Source of the DNA: an uncultured Lachnospiraceae bacterium
GTDB taxonomy: Bacteria > Bacillota > Clostridia > Lachnospirales > Lachnospiraceae
DNA length: 12,723 nt
Direction of reading: 5' to 3'
Assembly (NCBI GenBank): GCA_905233835.1
Contig: CAJOGB010000044.1
Span: 1 to 12,723 of the forward strand
Of this stretch, positions 6,201 through 12,723 are shown piece after piece. Positions within the stretch are counted from its first letter, which is position 1. Every line of letters begins with the position of its first letter. The notes beneath the pieces were generated by a model. That model ran no database searches. It was not told the DNA's origin and saw only the letters and a program-made list of their open reading frames with translations. A program made the position numbers and the translations under genes.

Positions 6201-7493
6201 ATGATAAAAAATATATTCTTTAATTGTTTGGATTTTGTAATAGATAAAAAAAGATACTTCTTGGCAGGCGTTGTATGCGTCGTTATGATTCTTTTGCTTG
6301 CATTCGGAACGGATAATTCCGCTGCAAGTTCCAATCCTTTGTCCGGTGCCTATCAGGCATATAATACGGAAGATGCGGATTCCGAGATTACAAATTTGAT
6401 TAAGACTTATTACGCAGCATGTGCATCAAACGATAAAGATACGTTGATGACGGTTGCCAATCCGATTTCCGATTCCCAGTTAAGCTATATTGAATTCATG
6501 TCTCAGTACATTGATTCCTATGATGTAGTAAATGTTTATACAAAGCGCGGAGCGGACAGTGATTCTTATCTTGTTTCCGTGGAAGAAAACATTCATTTCA
6601 CAGGTATCACATCAGCTGCTCCGGGACTTGATTTCTTCTACGTTGTAAAGAATTCTGAGACCGGAAAACTTTATATCAATAATGTCTACAGTGACTATAA
6701 CGAAAAGAATAATGAGTATGATATGGATCCTACCATTTCATCTTTAATCGCAGCGTTTGAACAGCAGGAGGATTTCATTACATTGGGTGAAACCATCAAT
6801 GCCAAGTACAATGAAATCTTAGAAAGTGATGCTGATTTTAAAACCTTTATTACAGAGACCTTCCACCTTGCACGTCAGAAATGGTCTGCCGATTATCAGG
6901 CTGCCGTAGCTGCCGCAGAGGAACAGGCTGCGAAGGAAGCTGCCGAAGCGGAAGAAGCTGCAAAGAAGGCAGAAGAGGAAGCAGCAGCCGCTGCAGCCGC
7001 AGAAGAAGCTGCCGCACAGAAGGAAGCAAATGCTTATACCGTAAAGGTAAATGCGAAAGTAAATGTTCGTTCTTCCGCATCTACCAATGCAAGTTCTCTC
7101 GGAAAGGTCGCCAGTGGAACAGAACTTAAAGCATACTCCGAAGAAGGCGATTGGACTCTTGTTTCCTATAACGATCAGGACGCTTACATTAAAACGGAGT
7201 ATGTAGATAAGGTAGACGTAGCAACTGCCGAGACTACAGAAACCACTGAGAACAATAATACAACTACAACGAAAACAACCACTACGGGTACAACCTATAG
7301 CCCGGGTGACAGCGTTTTATTATATACGACAGTAAATGTTCGTGAGAGCATGAGCGAATCCGCAAAGAAAGTAGCGGTTGCTTATGCAGGTGAAAAAGTA
7401 GAAGTGGTCATGCAATATGAAGATGGCTGGACGAAAGTTAAATACAAGAGTAAGGAAGGCTATGTTAAGTCTCAGTATTTAGGACCTCAATAA
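6201..7493 (+). CDS. Membrane-anchored protein with NTF2-like region, Ala/Glu-rich coil and two SH3b domains
   Basis: About 430 aa, exact function unknown. After a basic N-terminus comes one hydrophobic helix (about 19-36, from YFLAGVVC to LAFG), an uncleaved anchor or signal sequence placing the rest outside the cell. Residues about 55-175 (start EITNLIKTYYAACAS) look like an NTF2-like fold; this is a guess from the pattern. An Ala/Glu/Lys-rich segment (about 233-275) predicts a long coiled coil or rigid stalk. Two bacterial SH3 domains follow (about 277-335 and 367-430), both with the VNVR motif, a WT-containing strand and a YVK/YIK end, joined by a Thr/Asn-rich linker. SH3b domains usually bind cell-wall peptides. 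No enzymatic domain is present, so a wall-binding scaffold or sensor role is likely. The ATG at 6201 has AAAGGA 12 bases upstream; TTG 6195 is an alternative start. Monocistronic, with its own promoter and terminator. Confidence 0.82.
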   Translation: MIKNIFFNCLDFVIDKKRYFLAGVVCVVMILLLAFGTDNSAASSNPLSGAYQAYNTEDADSEITNLIKTYYAACASNDKDTLMTVANPISDSQLSYIEFMSQYIDSYDVVNVYTKRGADSDSYLVSVEENIHFTGITSAAPGLDFFYVVKNSETGKLYINNVYSDYNEKNNEYDMDPTISSLIAAFEQQEDFITLGETINAKYNEILESDADFKTFITETFHLARQKWSADYQAAVAAAEEQAAKEAAEAEEAAKKAEEEAAAAAAAEEAAAQKEANAYTVKVNAKVNVRSSASTNASSLGKVASGTELKAYSEEGDWTLVSYNDQDAYIKTEYVDKVDVATAETTETTENNNTTTTKTTTTGTTYSPGDSVLLYTTVNVRESMSESAKKVAVAYAGEKVEVVMQYEDGWTKVKYKSKEGYVKSQYLGPQ

Positions 7494-7501
7494 GATTTTT
7501 G

Positions 7502-7536
7502 AAAGAGAGTTTTCCGACGGAGAACTCTCTTTTTTT
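7502..7536 (+). terminator. Rho-independent terminator after the SH3b gene
   Basis: A 14-bp stem, AAAGAGAGTTTTCC (7502-7515) with GGAGAACTCTCTTT (7519-7532), has one G-T pair and a 3-base loop. A T tract runs 7530-7536. It sits between the stop at 7493 and the rluF start at 7549, only 12 bases before rluF. Confidence 0.9.
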
Positions 7537-7548
7537 AGAGAAATTACT

Positions 7549-8259
7549 ATGGAAGAAAACGGAATTCGAATTAACAAATTTTTATCGGAAGCGGGAGTAT
7601 GTTCCCGAAGAAGTGCGGATAAGTACATCGAAGCAGGCAGAGTAAAAATCAATGATGCCTTGGCTGAGGTGGGTTCTCGCGTGATGCCGGGACAGCACGT
7701 TTTTGTGGACGGAAAAGAAGTTTATTTGGAAGAAAAAGAAGTGGTTCTTATTTTTAACAAACCCATCGGCATAGTCTGTACCGCAGAGAAACGGGAAAAG
7801 GATAACGTCATCGATTATTTAAACTATCCTACTCGTATTTATCCTGTGGGACGTTTGGATAAAGAATCTCACGGACTTTTACTTTTAACCAATCAAGGTG
7901 ATTTAACCAACGAGATTTTAAAGGCAAGTAATTATCACGAAAAGGAGTATGTGGTAAAGGTTAATAAACCTATTTCCGGAAAGTTTTTAATGGATATGCA
8001 ACGAGGGGTTTATCTTCCTGATTTGGAAAAAAACACAGCACCTTGTAAGGTAACAAAGATAGACGATAGAACCTTTTCCATTATTTTAACTCAAGGTCTA
8101 AATCGTCAGATTCGTCGCATGTGCAGAGCTTTGGATTATCATGTCCGGGACTTGAAGCGCGTACGAATTATGGACTTTACCTTAGAAGGAATCAAAGAGG
8201 GAGAGTATCGCGAACTTTCCGTAAAAGAAATCGCGGAATTAAAAAAGAAACTTTTGTAA
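7549..8259 (+). CDS. rluF: 23S rRNA pseudouridine synthase, RsuA/RluB/E/F family, RluF-like
   Basis: Converts a uridine of 23S rRNA to pseudouridine during ribosome assembly. The protein is 236 aa. An N-terminal S4 RNA-binding domain (about 6-52, IRINKFLSEAGVCSRRSAD) is followed by the catalytic domain with IFNKPIG (68-74), the catalytic Asp in YPVGRLDKES (D104), HEKEYVV and the QGLNRQIRRMC motif. The wording of these motifs is closest to E. coli RluF (U2604) as I recall it; target-site specificity is inferred. The start has a weak ribosome binding site (AGAGAAA) and no clear promoter lies in the 55 bases after the previous gene, most of which is the terminator, so it probably depends on read-through or a promoter inside the preceding gene. 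ligA begins 15 bases downstream. Confidence 0.92.
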   Translation: MEENGIRINKFLSEAGVCSRRSADKYIEAGRVKINDALAEVGSRVMPGQHVFVDGKEVYLEEKEVVLIFNKPIGIVCTAEKREKDNVIDYLNYPTRIYPVGRLDKESHGLLLLTNQGDLTNEILKASNYHEKEYVVKVNKPISGKFLMDMQRGVYLPDLEKNTAPCKVTKIDDRTFSIILTQGLNRQIRRMCRALDYHVRDLKRVRIMDFTLEGIKEGEYRELSVKEIAELKKKLL

Positions 8260-8274
8260 CTATTGGTGGGAAAT

Positions 8275-10278
8275 ATGACATTTGAAGAATACAAAGTATT
8301 GATTGATGAAATCGATTATCATATGAATCGTTATTATAACGATAACGAACCGGAGATTTCCGATTTTGAATACGATCAGCTGATGCTAAAACTAAAAGGT
8401 GCAGAAAAAGAACATCCGGATTGGATTACACCGGATTCTCCGTCCCAGAAAATCGGCGGAGTGGCACAACGTGAGGCAGGGGTAAAGGTTACCCATGATG
8501 TGCCCATGCTTTCCATTGAGGATGTGTTTGATAAGGCAGACGTAACAGCCTGGATTGAAAAAGTACATGCACTTCATCCGGATGCCGAGTTTTCTGTGGA
8601 GGCAAAAATCGATGGCCTTTCCATGACCCTTCGTTATGAAAAAGATTCCAGAGGTCAGTTGAAACTTTCGTTGGCAGAAACCAGAGGAGACGGACTTATC
8701 GGAGAAGATGTAACAGCCAATGCCCTTGTAATTCCGGATGTAAAGCAGTACTTAGATTTTGACTATGATTCATTACAGCTCCGCGGAGAAGTATATATGT
8801 CCCATGCAGACTTTGAACGTTATAACGAAGTACAGGAACAAAAGGGCGGAAAACTTGCAGCTAATCCTCGTAACTTAGCAGCGGGAACACTTCGACAGTT
8901 AGATGCGAATATTACCAAAGAACGCGGACTTAAAATGTTTGTATTTAACGTGCAGATGGGGCCGGAGGAACTAACCGAAAGCCACTGTGCAGGCATGGAT
9001 CTTTTAAGCGAGCATGGTGTAGCAACCGTCTTTCATAAAAAGTGTAAGACAGCTAAAGAAGTGCTTTCTGTGATCGATGAAATCGGAGAAAAGCGAGGAG
9101 AATTCCCATTTGATATTGACGGAGCCGTGGTAAAAATCGACCAGGTGGCATATCGAAGTGATTTTTCCTCCAGTACCAAGTATTCCAGCGGACATATTGC
9201 ATATAAGTATCCACCGGAGGAAAAAGAAACCAAACTTTTGGATATTGAACTTTCTGTGGGACGAACCGGTCGTGTAAATCCCACAGCGATTTTTGAACCC
9301 ATTCGCCTTTGCGGTACGCAAGTATCTCGTGCGACATTACATAATCAGGATTTTATCAATGAACTGAATATCGGAATTGGTGATACCTTAGTGGTGTATA
9401 AATCCGGAGAGATTATTCCGAAGGTAAAAGAAGTGGTTCATGCAAAACGACCTGCGGGTGTAGTGACATATCAGATTCCAAATGTTTGTCCGGTATGTGG
9501 CGGTGAAGTAAAACGGGATCAAGATACGGCAGATATGAAGTGTTTAAACCCTTCTTGTCCGGCACAGTTGGAACAGCACATCATTAATTTTGTAAGCCGT
9601 GATGCCATGGATATTCGAGGCTTCGGTGAAGTATATATCGTGGAACTTCTGCGACGCGGATATATCAAAGACATAGCGGATATTTATTCCTTAAAAGACC
9701 ATAGAGATATACTAATAGAAGAAGGCATCATCGGAAAAGAAAAAAATACCGATAAGCTTTTAAGTGCAATTGAGAATTCAAAGAAGAACGATGCCTATCG
9801 TTTGTTTACCGGTTTTGGAATTCCAAACGTTGGTAAGGCTGCTGCAAAATCCTTGTTAAATCACTTTGGCGATATCGAAAAGATTTTGACCCTTTCGGAA
9901 GAGGAATTAAAGGAAGTGGATGACATCGGTGACATCAGTGCAAAATCCATTTATGATTATTTGCATGATGAAAAGAATCTCTCCATTATCCGTCGAATGA
10001 AGGATGCCGGTGTGAACATGAAACGGGAAGAAAAGGAAGGTGCCAGTGAAAAACTATCCGGTCTTACTTTTGTAATTACAGGAACCCTCCCGAGCCTCGG
10101 AAGAAAAGAAGCCCAGGAGTTAATTGAATTAAACGGCGGTAAGTGTGCCGGAAGCGTTTCAAAAAAGACGAATTTTCTGGTAGCCGGAGAAGCGGCAGGA
10201 AGTAAGCTTACAAAAGCCCAGGAATTAAATATTCCGATTTTATCCGAAGAGGATTTAAAAAACATGATAGAAGAGTAA
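8275..10278 (+). CDS. ligA: NAD+-dependent DNA ligase
   Basis: Seals nicks in duplex DNA during replication and repair using NAD+. The 667-aa chain has the full bacterial LigA order: domain Ia (RYYNDNEPEISDFEYDQL), the adenylation domain with the nucleotide-accepting Lys in AKIDGLS (K111) and TRGDGLIGEDVT, an OB fold (GRTGRVNPTA, ATLHNQDFI), a four-Cys zinc finger (C405, C408, C423, C428), helix-hairpin-helix repeats (such as GIPNVGKAAAKSL) and a C-terminal BRCT domain (about 590-667, GLTFVITGTLP, KTNFLVAGE). ATG 8275 is preferred over TTG 8263 or GTG 8266: the GGTGGG just upstream serves as ribosome binding site, and family members begin near this Met. Lies between rluF (15-base gap) and metA (13-base gap). 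Confidence 0.97.
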   Translation: MTFEEYKVLIDEIDYHMNRYYNDNEPEISDFEYDQLMLKLKGAEKEHPDWITPDSPSQKIGGVAQREAGVKVTHDVPMLSIEDVFDKADVTAWIEKVHALHPDAEFSVEAKIDGLSMTLRYEKDSRGQLKLSLAETRGDGLIGEDVTANALVIPDVKQYLDFDYDSLQLRGEVYMSHADFERYNEVQEQKGGKLAANPRNLAAGTLRQLDANITKERGLKMFVFNVQMGPEELTESHCAGMDLLSEHGVATVFHKKCKTAKEVLSVIDEIGEKRGEFPFDIDGAVVKIDQVAYRSDFSSSTKYSSGHIAYKYPPEEKETKLLDIELSVGRTGRVNPTAIFEPIRLCGTQVSRATLHNQDFINELNIGIGDTLVVYKSGEIIPKVKEVVHAKRPAGVVTYQIPNVCPVCGGEVKRDQDTADMKCLNPSCPAQLEQHIINFVSRDAMDIRGFGEVYIVELLRRGYIKDIADIYSLKDHRDILIEEGIIGKEKNTDKLLSAIENSKKNDAYRLFTGFGIPNVGKAAAKSLLNHFGDIEKILTLSEEELKEVDDIGDISAKSIYDYLHDEKNLSIIRRMKDAGVNMKREEKEGASEKLSGLTFVITGTLPSLGRKEAQELIELNGGKCAGSVSKKTNFLVAGEAAGSKLTKAQELNIPILSEEDLKNMIEE

Positions 10279-10291
10279 GGAGAATAAGAAT

Positions 10292-11215
10292 ATGCCTATT
10301 TGTACGAAAAAAGAATTGCCTGCATATTCCATATTAGAAAAAGAAAATATCTTTGTTATGGGGGAAGACCGTGCGATGCATCAGGACATCCGTCCCTTGG
10401 AGATTTTGATTTTAAATCTGATGCCCTTAAAGGAGGATACGGAACTTCATATTCTTCGTATGCTTTCCAATACGCCGTTACAGTGTAAAGTGACACTTAT
10501 TTGTACGGAGTCACACGAGGCCATGCATACACCTAAGGAGCATTTGATCAACTTTTATCAGACCTTTTCCGACGTAAAGAACAATAAGTACGACGGTATG
10601 ATTATTACCGGTGCTCCTGTGGAATTAATGGAGTTTGAAGAAGTGGATTATTGGCCGGAAGTTTGCGAGATTTTTGACTGGGCAAAGACAAATGTGACAT
10701 CTACGCTCTACCTTTGCTGGGGTGCTCAGGCTGCGTTGTATCATTACTATGGGGTAAAAAAGCATAAACTCGATAAAAAGGTATTTGGTGTCTTTTCTCA
10801 TAAAGTACAGCACAGAAAAGTGCCGCTTGTTCGAGGCTTTGACGATTATTTTATGGTGCCTCATTCCAGAAATACGGAAAGCGATATCAATGATGTAAAA
10901 AACATTGATGATATGATTATCTTGGCGGAATCCGAGGAAGCGGGACTGCTTTTATGTATGACGGAAGACGGAAGCGAAATCTACTGTATGGGACATCCTG
11001 AATACGATCGTTATACCTTGGATAAAGAGTATCAAAGGGATATGGCAAAGGGTCTTTCCTATGTGGATTTACCGGTGAATTATTATCCCGACGATAATCC
11101 GGAAAATAAGCCGAATCTTTCTTGGCGAAGTCATGCGAATACACTATATACGAACTTCTTAAATTACTACGTATATCAGAATACACCTTATGAATGGAAT
11201 AAGATTTCACAGTAG
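10292..11215 (+). CDS. metA: Homoserine O-acetyltransferase (MetA family, acetyl-CoA type)
   Basis: Acylates homoserine, the first dedicated step of methionine synthesis, in the cytoplasm. The 307-aa protein has all MetA catalytic residues at the standard numbers: nucleophile Cys142 in LCWGAQ, and His235 and Glu237 in GHPEYDR. Residue 111 is Glu (GAPVELMEF), where E. coli MetA has Gly. In characterised MetA enzymes Glu at this site gives acetyl-CoA preference and Gly gives succinyl-CoA preference, so this is predicted to be an acetyltransferase (metAA). AAGGAG overlaps the ligA stop, 9 bases before the ATG, so it is co-transcribed with ligA. No SAM riboswitch is visible before it, so methionine control is not evident from this sequence. 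Confidence 0.95.
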   Translation: MPICTKKELPAYSILEKENIFVMGEDRAMHQDIRPLEILILNLMPLKEDTELHILRMLSNTPLQCKVTLICTESHEAMHTPKEHLINFYQTFSDVKNNKYDGMIITGAPVELMEFEEVDYWPEVCEIFDWAKTNVTSTLYLCWGAQAALYHYYGVKKHKLDKKVFGVFSHKVQHRKVPLVRGFDDYFMVPHSRNTESDINDVKNIDDMIILAESEEAGLLLCMTEDGSEIYCMGHPEYDRYTLDKEYQRDMAKGLSYVDLPVNYYPDDNPENKPNLSWRSHANTLYTNFLNYYVYQNTPYEWNKISQ

Positions 11216-11227
11216 TTTACAAAATAA

Positions 11228-11265
11228 AAGAGGACTTCGAATTTCATCGAAGTCCTCTTATTTTT
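11228..11265. terminator. Bidirectional terminator between metA and the GH9 gene
   Basis: A perfect 13-bp stem, AAGAGGACTTCGA (11228-11240) with TCGAAGTCCTCTT (11247-11259), has a 6-base loop. A T-rich tail follows on the plus strand (TATTTTTG) and another on the minus strand (CTTTTATTTTG), so it can serve both metA and the convergent GH9 gene. Confidence 0.92.
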
Positions 11266-11269
11266 GTCT

Positions 11270-12178
11270 TTATTTTTCCAATGAGATTTCACCGGCCAAA
11301 AGGTAAATGACAGGAGAGTTCCAGTAGATGGTTACCTCATTGGTGGAGTAACTTTGGGAGTTATCCGCATAACATTTTGCGGTGGGATTTTTTGCACATA
11401 CGCTTTGCACGTAGGGGTCGTTTAATCCGTTGTTCGGTCCGCCCACAATCATTCCCGGCACGCATTTACCGGTGACCTGAGAAGGTCTGTGATGGGGATT
11501 TTTCGGTGATAGGGTTCCAAATCCTGTTAGGAAACAATAGCCTGTGGCATTGGTTCCGAAGAGGTAGTTTAATTGTTTATCTACCGTATCTTTATCAAAG
11601 GAATCTGTGATGCCGTTTAACATCAAAAGTAGTTCGCCGTTATTTGCAATGGTTAGGTTACTTCCCCATGGATAGTCGCCGATGATGGAAGATCCGTAAC
11701 CGTAGGTAGATGCTTTTGAAGAAATGTTTTCTACGGTATCTTTTGCTTTGTTTTTAAAATCTTCGGTAAAACTTGCCTTATCTGCGGTCATGTAAGCATA
11801 GGCTCCATAGCCCGTAACCCCTTGCCAACCTAAGGTATAACTGCTGTTGGGACGCTCGATTAAAACGGAAGCATCAAAGGATTTTTCTCCTGTGGTTTTT
11901 AGAAGTTCCGCATAGGCCCAGAATCGTTCGTCGTAATCGTTTGTATCTTCGTATTCACCTGTGGATACATCGGATGGGTTTTTATATCCTTTGGTATCGT
12001 GAGGTGTGTTATCCAAATAAGAAGCAGCTTTTTTTGCGGCAGCCAAACACTTATCAGCATAGGCTTTATCATATTTTTTATACACTCGAGAAGCGATGGC
12101 CATGACTGCGGCAAAATCTCCGGTGGCGGTGGTAGTAACGGGCATGATGTAAAGTTCGTCCGTTTCGTCCTGCGGCAT
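11270..12178 (-). CDS. Glycoside hydrolase family 9 (cellulase-type), C-terminal part of catalytic module
   Basis: GH9 enzymes are mostly endo-acting beta-glucanases. This fragment of about 302 codons covers the later part of the (alpha/alpha)6 barrel: TTTATGDFAAVMA near the start, the active-site NPHHRPS (H229-R231) and, near the C-terminus, the family signature Y-x-D-x4-Y-x3-E-x-T-x3-N-S, in which D272 is conserved and E281 is the catalytic acid. Codons further upstream (SKNFPGEV, to about 12202) still read like GH9, but an in-frame TAA at 12218-12220 and phosphoglycerate kinase sequence then follow. The ATG at 12178 is therefore an internal Met, not a real start. Missing are the signal peptide, the N-terminal barrel helices and the DAGD motif with the catalytic base, so the piece as it stands cannot be active. 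No dockerin or carbohydrate-binding module follows the catalytic module. A chimeric join or a deletion explains the truncation. Confidence 0.88.
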   Translation of the reverse strand: MPQDETDELYIMPVTTTATGDFAAVMAIASRVYKKYDKAYADKCLAAAKKAASYLDNTPHDTKGYKNPSDVSTGEYEDTNDYDERFWAYAELLKTTGEKSFDASVLIERPNSSYTLGWQGVTGYGAYAYMTADKASFTEDFKNKAKDTVENISSKASTYGYGSSIIGDYPWGSNLTIANNGELLLMLNGITDSFDKDTVDKQLNYLFGTNATGYCFLTGFGTLSPKNPHHRPSQVTGKCVPGMIVGGPNNGLNDPYVQSVCAKNPTAKCYADNSQSYSTNEVTIYWNSPVIYLLAGEISLEK

Positions 12179-12723
12179 TACTTCGCCGGGAAAGTTTTTG
12201 CTGAATGTCTGAGTGCTTTAACGACCGGTAATTCCTCGCCTGTTAAGAATCTGATTAAAGCTCCTCCGCCTGTGCAGATGTAACCTAATTTGTCGGTAAC
12301 GTTGTATTTTTTCGCCGCTGTAACGCTGTCTCCGCCTCCAACAACAGTATAACCTTCAGTATCGGCCATTGACTCGAATAAAATTTTTGTTCCAAGTTCG
12401 CTGGGCTGATTTTCAAAAACTCCGACGGGACCATTCGCAAAAACTGTTTTAGCGTTGAGAATAATATCCCTGTAAATTTTCGATGTTTCAGTTCCGATGT
12501 CAACGGCGTTAAAGTCTGCGGGGATTGAACCTGTTTTTGCTTCGACTCGATTGCCGTCTTTAACTTCTGCCAAGTCTGAAGGTAAAACGATTTTGTCGGA
12601 ATATTTTTCGTAAATTCCTTTAGCCTTTTCGATAAAATCTCCGTAGCCTGATTTAAGAATAAAATCGAGAGTTCCCTTGCCGATTTCAAGACCTTTAGCC
12701 GACAAAATAATTTCACCGACAAG
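12178..12723 (-). CDS. pgk: Phosphoglycerate kinase, C-terminal half (N-terminus beyond window)
   Basis: Interconverts 1,3-bisphosphoglycerate and 3-phosphoglycerate with ATP in glycolysis. The frame is open to the window edge: the sequence before the apparent start reads LVGEIILSAKG, a family motif, so the TTG at 12705 is internal. Visible C-terminal domain motifs, in order: AKGLEIGKGT, KIVLPSDLA, DIGTETSKIY, ANGPVGVFE, VVGGGDSVTAA, ICTGGGALIRFL and EELPVVKAL. The mix of ANGPVGVFE, GGGALIRFL and LPVVKAL looks unlike common Firmicutes PGKs and nearer to archaeal or divergent types; this is from memory only. The last residues before the TAA (PAK) are probably not native, because the same bases encode GH9 sequence in another frame. 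Serine codons are mostly TCA (5 of 10, against 1 TCC), a weak hint of a different genome. Confidence 0.87.
   Translation of the reverse strand, partial: LVGEIILSAKGLEIGKGTLDFILKSGYGDFIEKAKGIYEKYSDKIVLPSDLAEVKDGNRVEAKTGSIPADFNAVDIGTETSKIYRDIILNAKTVFANGPVGVFENQPSELGTKILFESMADTEGYTVVGGGDSVTAAKKYNVTDKLGYICTGGGALIRFLTGEELPVVKALRHSAKTFPAK

Noticed and set aside
10279..10291. SAM riboswitch controlling metA
   Set aside because: metA follows ligA after 13 bases; there is no room for a riboswitch.
1..12723. CRISPR array, insertion sequence, prophage or defence system
   Set aside because: No regularly spaced repeats, transposase, integrase or phage genes were seen on either strand; apart from the small DUF4342 protein and the SH3b envelope protein, the genes are housekeeping or carbohydrate-active.

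Overview
The window looks like a 12.7-kb contig from an anaerobic, low-to-moderate-GC member of the Clostridia, most likely a Lachnospiraceae-type gut or rumen bacterium. This is inferred from an oxygen-independent (glycyl-radical) ribonucleotide reductase, strong AAGGAG-type ribosome binding sites, a Lachnospiraceae-style SH3b envelope protein, a MetA of the acetyl-CoA-using type and a family 9 cellulase fragment. Genes run off both ends.

Layout. (1) 2-2308: class III ribonucleotide reductase NrdD, cut at its N-terminus by the window edge and carrying a glutaredoxin-like domain fused at its C-terminus; a strong terminator follows. (2) 2447-5967: a chorismate-pathway cluster on the plus strand, aroE, an AroF/G-type DAHP synthase, aroD and aroK, followed by a small DUF4342 protein. 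aroK is broken by a frameshift just before its conserved Gly-rich motif, although both halves are otherwise well preserved. (3) 6035-6108: a tRNA-Arg (anticodon CCG) with its own near-consensus promoter. (4) 6201-7493: a membrane-anchored protein with an Ala/Glu-rich coil and two SH3b domains, closed by a terminator. (5) 7549-11215: rluF (23S rRNA pseudouridine synthase), ligA (NAD-dependent DNA ligase) and metA (homoserine O-acetyltransferase), closely spaced on the plus strand and ended by a symmetrical, probably bidirectional terminator. (6) 11270-12723, minus strand: the C-terminal two-thirds of a GH9 glycoside hydrolase, abutting the C-terminal half of a phosphoglycerate kinase.

How the genes work together. 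The aro genes supply step 1 (DAHP synthase), step 3 (AroD), step 4 (AroE) and step 5 (AroK) of the shikimate pathway; aroB, aroA and aroC are not in the window. MetA opens methionine synthesis, while LigA and RluF are housekeeping enzymes of DNA and ribosomes.

No new defence or mobile system is visible: there is no CRISPR array, transposase or phage gene. The points most worth a second look are the NrdD-glutaredoxin fusion, the frameshifted aroK, and the abrupt PGK/GH9 junction near 12180-12207, which looks like a chimeric join or a rearrangement and makes the taxonomic origin of the last ~0.5 kb doubtful.
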